39,375 nucleotides of DNA from Chitinophagaceae bacterium. Lineage in GTDB: Bacteria; Bacteroidota; Bacteroidia; Chitinophagales; Chitinophagaceae. The position numbers were made by a program, and so were the translations under genes. Positions 25,150 to 33,218 of this stretch are shown piece after piece; the stretch's first letter is position 1, and each line of letters begins with the position of its first letter. The stretch spans positions 1 to 39,375 of the forward strand of contig SEAD01000097.1 of NCBI GenBank assembly GCA_004173355.1, written 5' to 3'. A model generated the notes under the pieces. That model was given only the letters and a program-made list of their open reading frames with translations. It was not told the origin of the DNA and did no database searches.

Positions 25150-26691
25150 CTAATCCCTTGTCCGGCGGCTGCCGCCTCCGCCACCGCTACGGTTTTCGGA
25201 TGGACGGGAGGGTTGGGAAGGGCGTTCCATACGGGGTTGCGACTGACGTTCCATGCGGGGTTGCGACTGGCGCTCCATACGTGGCTGCGACTGACGCTCC
25301 ATACGTGGCTGCGATTGACGCTCGGGTTGCGACTGCCTTTCCATGCGTGGCTGCGATTGACGCTCCATTCGCGGCTGTGATTGCCGCTCAGGCTGCGACT
25401 GGCGCTCCATGCGCGGTTGTGACTGCCTCTCCGGTTGCGAAGGCCGTTCAATACGCGGCTGTGTTTCATTCCGCTGCTGCGCGGGCCGGTCACTGATAAT
25501 CCGGTTTGGGCGATCATTGTTCGGGCGGTCACTGATTGTCCTGTTCGGACGGTCATTATTCGGGCGGTCACTGATAGTCCGGTTCGAACGGTCGCTATTC
25601 GGGCGGTCACTAATAGTCCGGTTTGGACGGTCACTATTCGGACGATCCCCGATAGTCCTGTTCGGACGGTCACTATTCGGGCGGTCACTGATAGTCCGGT
25701 TCGGACGATCACTATTCGGACGATCCCCGATAGTCCTGTCCGGACGGTTATTGTTATCATCCCTCCGGTCGCCGGACCTCACCCCATTTTCATTCCTCGT
25801 CCGTGTATCACGGCCATCAGCGATCCGGTTATCATTGCCCCTCACACGGCTTCCATTGTTTGCGTTCGCATTATTGGTGCCGCGGTTGCGGTCATAACGG
25901 TCGAAGTTCCTCGGGGCAATGGCATTCCTGTTTCCATTGTTATTGTTTGCATCCACACGTGGGCGATACATATTCAGGGTATTTCCGCGGTATTCCCTTC
26001 CACCGGGACGGTTGCTTTCATTAAACCGTACCGAACGGATATTGCCGGCATAACGCTGCGCTTCTGCGCGACGGGGACCGCCATTCACAAACACATTGTT
26101 CCGGTTGCCATAGTAATTATTGATGATCGTTGTATTATTGATAATCGTCGTGTTGCGTCCACGGTCAACATAGTAGTTGCGGATCCGCGGTGAATTGATG
26201 TAACGGCGTGGGGCAAAACACCAATAGTTGGACGGGGGATTGTAATTCCCGAAACCTACACTGATACTGATACCTGGAGTGATCGGCGCCCATCCATAAT
26301 AATCACCACCGGTTCTCCAGCTTACCCAGGCCGGTGACCATTCATAACCCGGCATCCACATCCAGCCATAAGAAGGATCCTGGAACCAGCGACCGTAGTG
26401 GAACGGAGCCCATCCCCAGTCGTAGTCCGATACCCAGATCCACTCGTAATCATCGGACCATACCCAGTGCCCACCTGTGCTGTACGGCTGGAAATCAGCA
26501 CCCATATTCGGCGCCCATACATACCCATACTCTGGATAATCGATCCATTGCCCGTAAGGACTCAACTCATCATAGAAGGTCTGGTAAGAAACGCTCACAC
26601 CAACACGCGGTTGGGCCTGGATCCGTGATCCGGCCGATGTCCCAAGCAATACGGCGAGGGTCAGTGAAAGCATGGTAAATAATCGTTTCAT
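25150..26691 (-). CDS. Secreted DUF6600-type protein with arginine-rich tandem repeats
   Basis: A 513-residue exported protein. A signal peptide (about 1-27, ending near RIQAQ) precedes an aromatic module of about 120 residues in which Trp/Tyr/Gly motifs recur (YGQWIDYPEYGYVWAPN, GHWVWSDDYEWIWVS, HYGRWFQDPSYGWMWMPG). I associate this with the DUF6600 family. The middle is Asn/Arg-rich. Two repeat arrays follow: about six 13-residue units of the form DRPNSDRPNRTIS, and an array of PRMERQSQ/PERQSQ units. The end is Gly/Arg-rich. The tail is strongly basic and probably disordered, so it may bind polyanions at the cell surface. Long open frames on other frames here are products of the repeats. 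Confidence 0.88.
   Translation of the reverse strand: MKRLFTMLSLTLAVLLGTSAGSRIQAQPRVGVSVSYQTFYDELSPYGQWIDYPEYGYVWAPNMGADFQPYSTGGHWVWSDDYEWIWVSDYDWGWAPFHYGRWFQDPSYGWMWMPGYEWSPAWVSWRTGGDYYGWAPITPGISISVGFGNYNPPSNYWCFAPRRYINSPRIRNYYVDRGRNTTIINNTTIINNYYGNRNNVFVNGGPRRAEAQRYAGNIRSVRFNESNRPGGREYRGNTLNMYRPRVDANNNNGNRNAIAPRNFDRYDRNRGTNNANANNGSRVRGNDNRIADGRDTRTRNENGVRSGDRRDDNNNRPDRTIGDRPNSDRPNRTISDRPNSDRPNRTIGDRPNSDRPNRTISDRPNSDRSNRTISDRPNNDRPNRTISDRPNNDRPNRIISDRPAQQRNETQPRIERPSQPERQSQPRMERQSQPERQSQPRMERQSQPRMERQSQPERQSQPRMERQSQPRMERQSQPRMERQSQPRMERPSQPSRPSENRSGGGGGSRRTRD
25205..25446 (-). repeat. 24/18-bp coding repeats (PRMERQSQ / PERQSQ)
   Basis: An array of imperfect units encoding PRMERQSQ (24 bp), interrupted by the shorter PERQSQ (18 bp), near the 3' end of the DUF6600-type gene. 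Units differ mostly at silent positions, so the array is old enough to have drifted but is conserved in protein sequence. Confidence 0.8.
25486..25750 (-). repeat. 39-bp coding repeats (DRPNSDRPNRTIS)
   Basis: About six tandem 39-bp units encode a 13-residue repeat in which Ser5 alternates with Asn and the last residue is Ser or Gly. Each unit holds two Asp-Arg-Pro-Asn half-units. It lies just before the ERQSQP array in the same protein. Confidence 0.82.
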
Positions 26692-26928
26692 GTGAAGAAT
26701 TTTTAATTTTTATAAAACCGGTTCCCAGCCTACTGTCCAGAACACGGATCACACTATCTGGAGCAGTTATAGTGCCACAGGGTTGCACCCCCACCCCATA
26801 AGAACGATTGTTAGGAAAACATTAGCCAAAACCGCCATTATGTGTTAAAAACCAGCGCCCTGTTAAACCCGGAGCCCCTTTTCCGATCGCGGTCAGCAGA
26901 ACAGCCTGAATGGCTAACTTCGCCGGGG

Positions 26929-27576
26929 ATGGAACTGACCGATTATTACCAGATACTCGAATTACCGGCCTCGGCCAGCATGGAGGAAATCAAAAAATCC
27001 TACCGCAGGATGGCGCTGGCTTACCATCCCGATAAAAATGCCGGCGACCCTTATGCCGCAGCCCAATTTGCCGTGGTGAAAGAAGCCTACGAAACCCTCA
27101 CCGATCCCATCCGGAGGAACCAATACCTCCAGGACCGATGGCTGGCAAAAGCCTCAGGCAAGCCAAAACCAAAATCAGTACTGAATCCCGAAACCCTGCT
27201 CCGCCAGATGATCGCGAAGGAACGCGCAGTGGCCATGATGGACAACCACCGGATGAACAAGGATGGGTTACTGGATGAATTGCTCCGGATTTTTAACGGC
27301 GAGGCGATCGGGATGCTGAACGATTTCGGGGACCTCTCCATCAATTCGCAGATCGTGCGACTTGCCATACGAAGCTCCGCAGCACTGGGTTTTGCCGGGC
27401 GTAGCCGGCTCTACGAACAACTTTTAAGGATTAATGCGGAACCCTCCGTGGCACAGGAAATCAAACGCTCACTAAACAGCCGGCTCAACAGCGAACGCTG
27501 GGACCGCGCAAAAATATGGCTGTTACTTTTTGTTGTAACAGCCATCTGTGCCTTGATATTTATGGTAAGCCGGTAA
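26929..27576 (+). CDS. Membrane-anchored J-domain protein
   Basis: A 215-residue protein. Residues 1-70 form a J domain with TDYYQILELPASASMEEIKK and the HPD triad in LAYHPDKNAGD, which stimulates the ATPase of DnaK-type chaperones. It lacks the Gly/Phe and zinc-finger regions of DnaJ proper. A helical middle (about 90-190) matches nothing I know. The C-terminus is a hydrophobic segment (IWLLLFVVTAICALIFMV) followed by Ser-Arg, so the protein is probably tail-anchored with the J domain in the cytosol. ATG 26929 is chosen because the J domain begins right there; the longer frame from 26842 has an atypical extension. Confidence 0.88.
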   Translation: MELTDYYQILELPASASMEEIKKSYRRMALAYHPDKNAGDPYAAAQFAVVKEAYETLTDPIRRNQYLQDRWLAKASGKPKPKSVLNPETLLRQMIAKERAVAMMDNHRMNKDGLLDELLRIFNGEAIGMLNDFGDLSINSQIVRLAIRSSAALGFAGRSRLYEQLLRINAEPSVAQEIKRSLNSRLNSERWDRAKIWLLLFVVTAICALIFMVSR

Positions 27577-27605
27577 AAGGGATGTCCATTTCCCCGTATG
27601 CATTA

Positions 27606-28169
27606 TCAACTTTCACCCCTCGCCATCGTGTTTTCAATCTTGTGCATCAGGTTGGAAATCGGACCCTCCATTTTGTTGGTCCTGTCATCCATCGAATTGT
27701 CATTTAACAGGTCACCGATCTGCATGGCCGCAGGCAGGTACACCAGGATATTATGACGCTGCTGGCTCATATATTCCCGCAAGGAAACAGTGTCACCGGC
27801 AGGACCAGCCTGCTCCTTCCGGATGACGCCGATCGCTTCAACCGCTATTTTTTCCATTAACGGCTCAGCATCTGCGCGCGGAACATTGGCATATCGTGCA
27901 ACTTTCTCCACAACATCCGCTGTTTTCGCGTCAAAAATTATTTCCAGCCAGCTATCCGAAACCTGTGAACCCTGCACCTTCGCGCAGCCCTCATCGGTAC
28001 GGGTGAGACGGTAGATACCGGTCGCCACCGTCGGAATAGCCGCCTGCGCCAGTTTCGCGCCGGAACTGATTGAATTCTTGTCCTTTGCCTCCTGTATATT
28101 CGGATCTACTTTCTGGAGCGCAGGCAAACCAAGATTTGCCTGGATGCTCTCTACCAGATTGTTTGCCAT
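27606..28169 (-). CDS. Hypothetical protein (187 aa)
   Basis: A 187-residue protein that I do not recognise. It is mostly helical in appearance, without a signal peptide or membrane segment. It has an N-terminal block MANNLVESIQANLG, a central SDSWLEIIFDAKTADVVEKV, and YMSQQRHNILVYLPAAMQIG near the C-terminus. The Leu/Ala-rich hydrophobic patches and polar tail suggest a small soluble domain. Codon usage resembles its neighbours. It converges on the J-domain gene (30 bp between stops) and diverges from the ABC-F gene. Confidence 0.75.
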   Translation of the reverse strand: MANNLVESIQANLGLPALQKVDPNIQEAKDKNSISSGAKLAQAAIPTVATGIYRLTRTDEGCAKVQGSQVSDSWLEIIFDAKTADVVEKVARYANVPRADAEPLMEKIAVEAIGVIRKEQAGPAGDTVSLREYMSQQRHNILVYLPAAMQIGDLLNDNSMDDRTNKMEGPISNLMHKIENTMARGES

Positions 28170-28242
28170 AATTATTTTTCATATATGGGCAAAAAACTAT
28201 GCCAATCAGCCCTCAGAAGCCGGAAAAGCCCTGCCCCTGCTT

Positions 28243-28250
28243 TATCTTTG
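28243..28250 (+). promoter_or_regulatory. -7 promoter element of the ABC-F gene
   Basis: TATCTTTG, exact TAnnTTTG match, only 4 bp before the ATG at 28255. Transcription starting a few bases after the element would give an almost leaderless mRNA. Confidence 0.65.
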
Positions 28251-28254
28251 CGGA

Positions 28255-30094
28255 ATGCATTACGTGTCAGTCGAGAACCTTACGAAAAGCTACGGTATCA
28301 AGCCCCTTTTTGAAAACATTTCATTCAATATCGAGGAAGGTGATAAAATCGCCCTGGTGGCCCGGAACGGGTCCGGAAAATCGACCCTCCTGAAAATCCT
28401 GGCGGGTAAGGAAGTGGCCGATTCAGGAAAAGTCTGGATCAGCAAGGACGTTGACGTTATCCTTTTTGAACAGGAACCCGAGTTCGAGGAAAACAAATCG
28501 GTCCTCGATAATATTTTCCATCATAACCACCCGGTCATTAACGCTATCAAACTGTACGAACAGGTAAGTGATGACGGCGACGTTGACAAACTCACCGACG
28601 CACTGGTCATGATGGATGAAATGAATGCATGGGATTTTGACAACAAGGTGAAACAGATCCTGGAGAAACTCAAGATCCATCACATGAACCAGCCCGTGGG
28701 TACATTGAGCGGTGGTCAGCGCAAACGGATCGCACTCGCAAAAACACTCATCGATATCGGCTTCGAGCAGAAACACGTCCTGCTCATCATGGATGAACCG
28801 ACCAACCACCTTGATGTGGAAATGGTGGAGTGGCTGGAACATTACCTCGATAAGGAACGCATCACCCTCCTGCTCGTTACGCACGACCGCTACTTCCTCG
28901 ATACTGTTTGCGAGGAAATCTGGGAAATCTCCCCTGGACCGGCCGGGGAAACGGCTGCACTCTATGTGCACAAAGGCGACTACGCCAATTTCCTGGAGAA
29001 AAAAGCGATCCGGATAGAAAACGCAGCCTCCAGCATCGACAAGGCACGCAACACCTACCGGAAGGAACTGGAATGGATGCGCAAACAGCCAAAAGCCCGC
29101 ACGACCAAATCGAAAAGCCGCCAGGATAATTTTTATGAAGTGGAAAAACGGGCAAAACTGCAGGTAGAGGAACAACAGCTGGAACTGCAGATGAAGATGA
29201 ACCCGCGGTGAACGAATCGGTGTGGTGGGAAAAAATGGTGCGGGCAAATCGACCTTCATCAATATGATCATGCAGCTGGAAGAACCCGATAGCGGCAAGA
29301 TCAATATCGGTGATACCATCGTGTTCGGTAACTACTCGCAGACCGGTCTTGTGATGAAAGAAGACAAACGGGTCATTGAATATGTAAAAGATATTGCGGA
29401 ACATTTCCCGCTGGCCGATGGCTCAACCATGAGCGCTGCGCAGTTCCTGCAGTTATTCCTTTTTGACCCGGACAAACAATACACGTTCATCAGCAAACTC
29501 AGTGGTGGTGAAAAACGCAGGCTGCACCTGTTGTCTATCCTCTTCCGCAATCCCAACTTCCTTGTACTGGATGAACCTACCAATGACCTCGACCTGCCAA
29601 CCCTGAGCATACTCGAAAACTTCCTCGGGGAGTTCCCGGGCTGCCTGCTGATTGTTTCGCATGACCGTTACTTTATGGACCGGCTGGTGGATCACCTCTT
29701 CGTATTTGAGGGCGAAGGCAACGTACGCGATTATCCAGGCAACTATAGCCAGTATCGCCAGGCCGTCAAAGACCAGGTACCCATGGATGATACCCGCAGC
29801 CTGCTGACAGATAAACCGGCAGCGCCCGTCACGGCAACCACCGCAACCACTGTCAACACCCCGGCAACCGAAAAAAAAAGAATGTCGTTCAAGGAGAAAA
29901 GGGAATTTGAACAACTGGAAAAGGAAATCGCCGATCTCAATAAAGAACGGGAACAGGCGACCATAAAACTGAATGCCGGTGGCAGCGATTTCGCCGAACT
30001 GCAGGGTCTGTCAAACCGGATCGGGGAAATTTCTGCACTGCTGGATGAGAAAGAACTTCGCTGGCTCGAACTCAGCGATATGGACAATCAGTAG
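28255..30094 (+). pseudogene. ABC-F family ATPase with an out-of-frame internal deletion
   Basis: ABC-F proteins are soluble twin-ATPase proteins that act on the ribosome. The first frame (28255-29211) holds ATPase domain 1: Walker A VARNGSGKS, signature LSGGQRKRIA, Walker B LLIMDEPTNHLD, and the linker ending LQLEMKMNP-like (here ELQMKMNPR then stop). The second frame resumes at about 29204 with RGERIGVVGKNGAGKS, signature LSGGEKRRLH, Walker B FLVLDEPTNDLD and a C-terminal coil to 30094. The end of the linker and the first 30-40 residues of domain 2, before Walker A, are missing, and the frame changes there. ATG 28255 follows the promoter element and starts the usual HYVSVENLTKSYG strand. 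Confidence 0.9.
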
Positions 30095-30334
30095 GTATTT
30101 ACCCGGATTATTTGTTTATGGAATGACCGAGGCAGATCATTTAAACACAGTGGTTTCAAATGGTTTATCAATCAATGTATGAGGCATGTCCAAATTTTTC
30201 TGGCCAAAAACTTGCAACCCAGCATATCGCGGACTACTTTAGCCCCAGCTTTCACATCCTCCAATCCTGCGACTTAAAACTCAAGAAAAAATTCCGGTAT
30301 CCTGCCATTATTAATCTAAATCGGTTTACCGAAA

Positions 30335-30826
30335 ATGAGCAGGAATTTTTCATCAGATCAGGAACTGATCGATAACCTATCGCAGAACGACACCGTTGCA
30401 TTCGAAGAATTATACCGTCGTTACTGGTACAGCCTCTACTCTTATTCACTCAAGAAACTGGAGTCGTCCGATGATGCACGTCGCATCGTGCGGAAGATCT
30501 TTATACAGCTCTGGGAAAACAGGCACCGCACCCCTGTTGACTTTTCCATCTCGCAGCACCTCTATTCACATGTACGCATGGCTGTAGTGGAATGCCTGAA
30601 CGAAAGGCTCAACAACGCCGCCGACCAGGAACTGATTGCCGAAACCTTACTCAACAGTTTCACCGTGGAAGCGCTGGAAGGTGCACGTCGCCCGGTTGAA
30701 CTCAGGTCAGACGCAGAAACGGTTTTCATCAGCCAGCGGGCACAGGTTGATGAAGTACACCCGAAGTACAGCCCGTTCAGTGTAAAGTGGCTTTCCGATC
30801 TCGTATCGTCGAAATCACATTCCTGA
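30335..30826 (+). CDS. Sigma-70 region-2-only protein (ECF-like, lacking region 4)
   Basis: A 163-residue protein whose first 95 residues match region 2 of FecI/ECF sigma factors: DNLSQNDTVAFEELYRRYWY, SLKKLESSDDARRIVRK, IFIQLWENR, and a following helix. The C-terminal 60 residues show no region-4 helix-turn-helix (no LPxxxRxVF or YKEIA pattern), so -35 recognition is absent. In the region 2.2 segment where the family reads roughly AEDIVQEIF, this protein has ARRIVRKIF, exchanging acidic residues for arginine and lysine. It is followed 35 bp later by a FecR-like anti-sigma stub. It may be a regulator derived from a sigma factor or a decaying copy. Confidence 0.75.
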   Translation: MSRNFSSDQELIDNLSQNDTVAFEELYRRYWYSLYSYSLKKLESSDDARRIVRKIFIQLWENRHRTPVDFSISQHLYSHVRMAVVECLNERLNNAADQELIAETLLNSFTVEALEGARRPVELRSDAETVFISQRAQVDEVHPKYSPFSVKWLSDLVSSKSHS

Positions 30827-30861
30827 ACCAACAATAATCCCCAACCCTACAAACGAACAAA

Positions 30862-31110
30862 ATGAAAACGGAAATTTTACACAAAAAACTGGAACGATAT
30901 GTCAACGGTGAATCAAGGCCTGCGGAAGTAAGGCAGATCCAGACCTGGCTGTCGGTACCACAACAGGAAAAACAAATGACCGCTGAGGAGAAAGACCAGC
31001 TTGGTATGGACATCCTCGCGGAAATAAAGGAAGAAACGGCCTATCCGCTCTTTTATCCACGCGGTGATGAAAAGCCCTGGTGGCAGAAAGCCGTGGCAGC
31101 ATTCTTCTGA
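30862..31110 (+). CDS. FecR-like anti-sigma N-terminal stub
   Basis: An 82-residue protein resembling the cytosolic sigma-binding domain of FecR-type anti-sigma factors: LERYVNGESRPAEVRQIQTW, then LTAEEK-like residues (MTAEEKDQLGMDILAEIKEE), and WWQKAVAAFF at the very end. In full FecR proteins this Trp-rich segment leads into a membrane helix and a periplasmic domain; here the gene stops exactly there and a terminator follows 20 bp later. The product would be a soluble sigma-binding domain. Its partner is presumably the sigma-like protein encoded just upstream. Confidence 0.75.
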   Translation: MKTEILHKKLERYVNGESRPAEVRQIQTWLSVPQQEKQMTAEEKDQLGMDILAEIKEETAYPLFYPRGDEKPWWQKAVAAFF

Positions 31111-31126
31111 TTTTATTCAGGAATAT

Positions 31127-31660
31127 TCAGGCCTCCTTTGCGGGAGGCTTTTTTGTGCGTACAGAACCTGTATTTTTTGCTTCGCCCGGTGAGGCAGGGT
31201 TACCGGTAGATATTGATTTTATGCGCTTATCAAAATAAAACGGCTCCACGCCGTTGTGTTTTATTTTCCGAAAATCCCGGTGGAGAGGATTGATGAGGTA
31301 ATTGTATTCAGCAGGAATAATTGCAGACGGCACCCGCAGGACTGCACTTGATTGCGCAACCACCCAGGCATCCCCGATTCCCTGGGTGTAAGGGTAGTGC
31401 CTGTAATCCATCCAATCAGTATCAAGATCGCTCAGTAATATCTCTTCCATTACCAGATTGTCCGGAACCAGGATGCGGACGGTTTTGAAGTAGTGCGAGG
31501 AACCTAACGAGTTGCGGTGAACTACGTTTTCCAGACAGGCAAGAGCCCTTGAGCCCGCAGCATAGATAACGTTAATGTCCCGGGAATTCCATCGGGCGGG
31601 AATTCCTGAGGCGACGAGTGACTTCGCGTATTTTTCGAGTGTAATCCGGTACGCCTCCAT
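31127..31660 (-). CDS. RES-domain toxin of a type II toxin-antitoxin pair
   Basis: A 177-residue protein of the RES family, whose studied members are NAD+-degrading toxins. The conserved block is intact: YRITLEKYAKSLVASG, ARWNS (Arg23), NVIYAAGSRALACLENVVH with Tyr33, Glu44 and His48, and a later APLH-like INPLHRDF. Length is typical, apart from a Lys/Pro-rich tail encoded inside the terminator of the convergent anti-sigma gene. It follows the antitoxin gene by 2 bp, so the two are co-translated, antitoxin first. Expression is presumably held down by the operator at 32129. Confidence 0.92.
   Translation of the reverse strand: MEAYRITLEKYAKSLVASGIPARWNSRDINVIYAAGSRALACLENVVHRNSLGSSHYFKTVRILVPDNLVMEEILLSDLDTDWMDYRHYPYTQGIGDAWVVAQSSAVLRVPSAIIPAEYNYLINPLHRDFRKIKHNGVEPFYFDKRIKSISTGNPASPGEAKNTGSVRTKKPPAKEA
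31131..31154 (+). terminator. Terminator of the sigma/anti-sigma pair
   Basis: Stem GCCTCC/GGGAGGC with loop TTTGC, followed by six T. It overlaps the last codons of the convergent RES toxin gene. Confidence 0.88.
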
Positions 31661-31662
31661 AA

Positions 31663-32088
31663 TTAAGCAAGATCTCCATATTCCAGCCTCGTTAATTCCT
31701 CATCGATCAAACTGACCCCGGTCATTGTGTCAAGCAAGTCATCGGGTTTCTGGCCCCCCAGACCATAAGCGGGCCCCGCCATCCAGGCATTAAACTCACG
31801 GACACTCCCGAATATCGTCAGCCCTTTTTTATACAAGGCAAAAATGGACAGCACTTTCTCGCTCATCGAAGGATTCAGGTAGGCGTTCCTCCGTTTATAA
31901 TTATTCAGGGTTTTCAGGGTGACATAAAATACTGATTCAACCCTCGACCCAGGCAATAAAGTCAGCGCAAGCAAATCAAACGCAGCCTGCGGCTCCAGGC
32001 CTTCTTTGGAAGAAAGGAACAGGGAAATACTGCTTGCGTATTTTTTTTCATACTTACGTAACACTTTATCGGCGGCCGCTGTCTCCAT
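31663..32088 (-). CDS. Xre/MbcA/ParS-type antitoxin
   Basis: A 141-residue antitoxin of the Xre family paired with RES toxins. The N-terminal part is a divergent helix-turn-helix-like domain (LKTLNNYKRRNAYLNPSMSE). The C-terminal part is the toxin-binding DUF2384-like domain with KVLSIFALYKKGLTIFGSVR, EFNAWMAGPAYGLGGQKPDD and LLDTMTGVSLIDEELTRLEYG. It blocks the toxin and represses its own promoter. Two palindromes 21 bp apart lie 41-76 bp upstream of the ATG at 32088. Confidence 0.92.
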   Translation of the reverse strand: METAAADKVLRKYEKKYASSISLFLSSKEGLEPQAAFDLLALTLLPGSRVESVFYVTLKTLNNYKRRNAYLNPSMSEKVLSIFALYKKGLTIFGSVREFNAWMAGPAYGLGGQKPDDLLDTMTGVSLIDEELTRLEYGDLA

Positions 32089-32128
32089 TTGATTTTTTCT
32101 ACCCCCAATTTAAGAAAAAAGGACAGGA

Positions 32129-32164
32129 ACTGGAAATTTTTCCCGGTGCACTGGAAATTTTTCC
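32129..32164 (-). promoter_or_regulatory. Twin palindromic operator of the Xre/RES pair
   Basis: The 15-mer ACTGGAAATTTTTCC occurs twice, at 32129-32143 and 32150-32164, exactly 21 bp (two helical turns) apart. Each contains the perfect inverted repeat GGAAA-TT-TTTCC. Position upstream of an Xre antitoxin gene fits autoregulatory binding by dimers on one DNA face. A weak -7 element (TAAATTGG, one mismatch) lies between the operator and the ATG. Confidence 0.78.
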
Positions 32165-32197
32165 AATGCCTGCTGTTATCCTCAGAGTGAAATGGAA

Positions 32198-33217
32198 TTA
32201 CATTGCGGAAATAACCTCCAGGCACTGCGCGGTGACCGCAGCAGGACTGATTCCCTGCATACAACCCCGTTCGCCATGCACGGGACAGGGTTTATTCCCA
32301 AACACCGATGACGGCCGGCAGGGAAGATCCAGCTGGATTGCATTTGCCATCGGCTGACGCCACCCATAAAATCCGAGATAAGGATGTGTGCCGCCCCAGA
32401 TTGAAATCACCGGCACGGAATACATCGATGCCAGGTGCATATTCGCGGAGTCCATGCTGACCATCAGGTCGAGCTGGCTGATCAGGTTCAGTTCATCGTG
32501 GAAACTTATCCTGCCGGCTACGGAATAAATATTTTCACCCACCCATGTTTCAAGTACAGGCGCTTCCGCGCGACTGCCAAACAGGATCACCTGAATACCT
32601 TGCGCTGCGGCCAGGCCTTCGGCTACCTGTTTCATTTTATCAAGGGGATACATCTTGGGTTCATGCCTTGCAAAAGGGGCAATGCCCACCAGTTTTTTGC
32701 CGGCAGCGCCCGGAACCAGTCCGGGCAAAGGTCCTGGCTTATTTACGTACGGCGCCTGCAGGTCAACCGGGTAGCCGAGTGCGGCAAATACATCGGCATA
32801 TCTTTCAAACCCAGTCTTCAATTGCCGCAGTTTTTTATTCTCCGGACGGGTCAGCTCCTTTTTTTCTGCACGTCCTTTATCAATCACCGCTTTTTTTAAT
32901 CCGGATAAAAAAAGACGGAGCACTTTCGTACGTAACACATTGTGCAGGTCGGCCACCGCGGTAAACCGATGCAACTTTTTCAGCCGGCGACTGAGCCTGG
33001 ACAAACCTGCAAGACCGGCATAATCTTTCTTCGTGTCCACCCCCACAAATTCCAGCCTTTCGATGCCGTCAAACATCGGTGCCACAAACGGCGCGGACAC
33101 AAATGTCACGTGAAGTCCCGGATGTTGCTGGAGCAGCAAACGCAGCACCGGTACGGTCATGGCCACATCACCCAATGCAGAAAACCGGAAGACCAGGATA
33201 TGGGTTTGGGGAGCCAA
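32198..33217 (-). CDS. Glycosyltransferase family 9 (heptosyltransferase-like)
   Basis: A 339-residue GT-B fold enzyme of the ADP-heptose:LPS heptosyltransferase family. Motifs are ILVFRFSALGDVAMTVPVLR at the start, GIAPFARHEPKMYPLDKM in the middle, and the sugar-nucleotide site SMDSANMHLASMYSVPVISI followed by WGGTHP. It acts at the inner face of the cytoplasmic membrane in lipooligosaccharide core assembly. The start appears to be TTG at 33217, one base after the TAA of the DUF4254 gene, suggesting translational coupling; the next ATG would remove the first beta strand. Confidence 0.93.
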   Translation of the reverse strand: MAPQTHILVFRFSALGDVAMTVPVLRLLLQQHPGLHVTFVSAPFVAPMFDGIERLEFVGVDTKKDYAGLAGLSRLSRRLKKLHRFTAVADLHNVLRTKVLRLFLSGLKKAVIDKGRAEKKELTRPENKKLRQLKTGFERYADVFAALGYPVDLQAPYVNKPGPLPGLVPGAAGKKLVGIAPFARHEPKMYPLDKMKQVAEGLAAAQGIQVILFGSRAEAPVLETWVGENIYSVAGRISFHDELNLISQLDLMVSMDSANMHLASMYSVPVISIWGGTHPYLGFYGWRQPMANAIQLDLPCRPSSVFGNKPCPVHGERGCMQGISPAAVTAQCLEVISAM

Positions 33218-33218
33218 C

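Noticed and set aside
25134-26193. Long frames opposite or offset to the DUF6600-type gene (up to 252 residues)
   Set aside because: They are periodic translations of the 39-bp and 24-bp repeats in other frames. The signal peptide and conserved aromatic head support only the minus frame 25150-26691.
30160-30375. 71-residue plus-strand frame before the sigma-like gene
   Set aside because: No recognisable feature, overlaps the start of the sigma-like gene, and looks like chance openness in an AT-rich gap.
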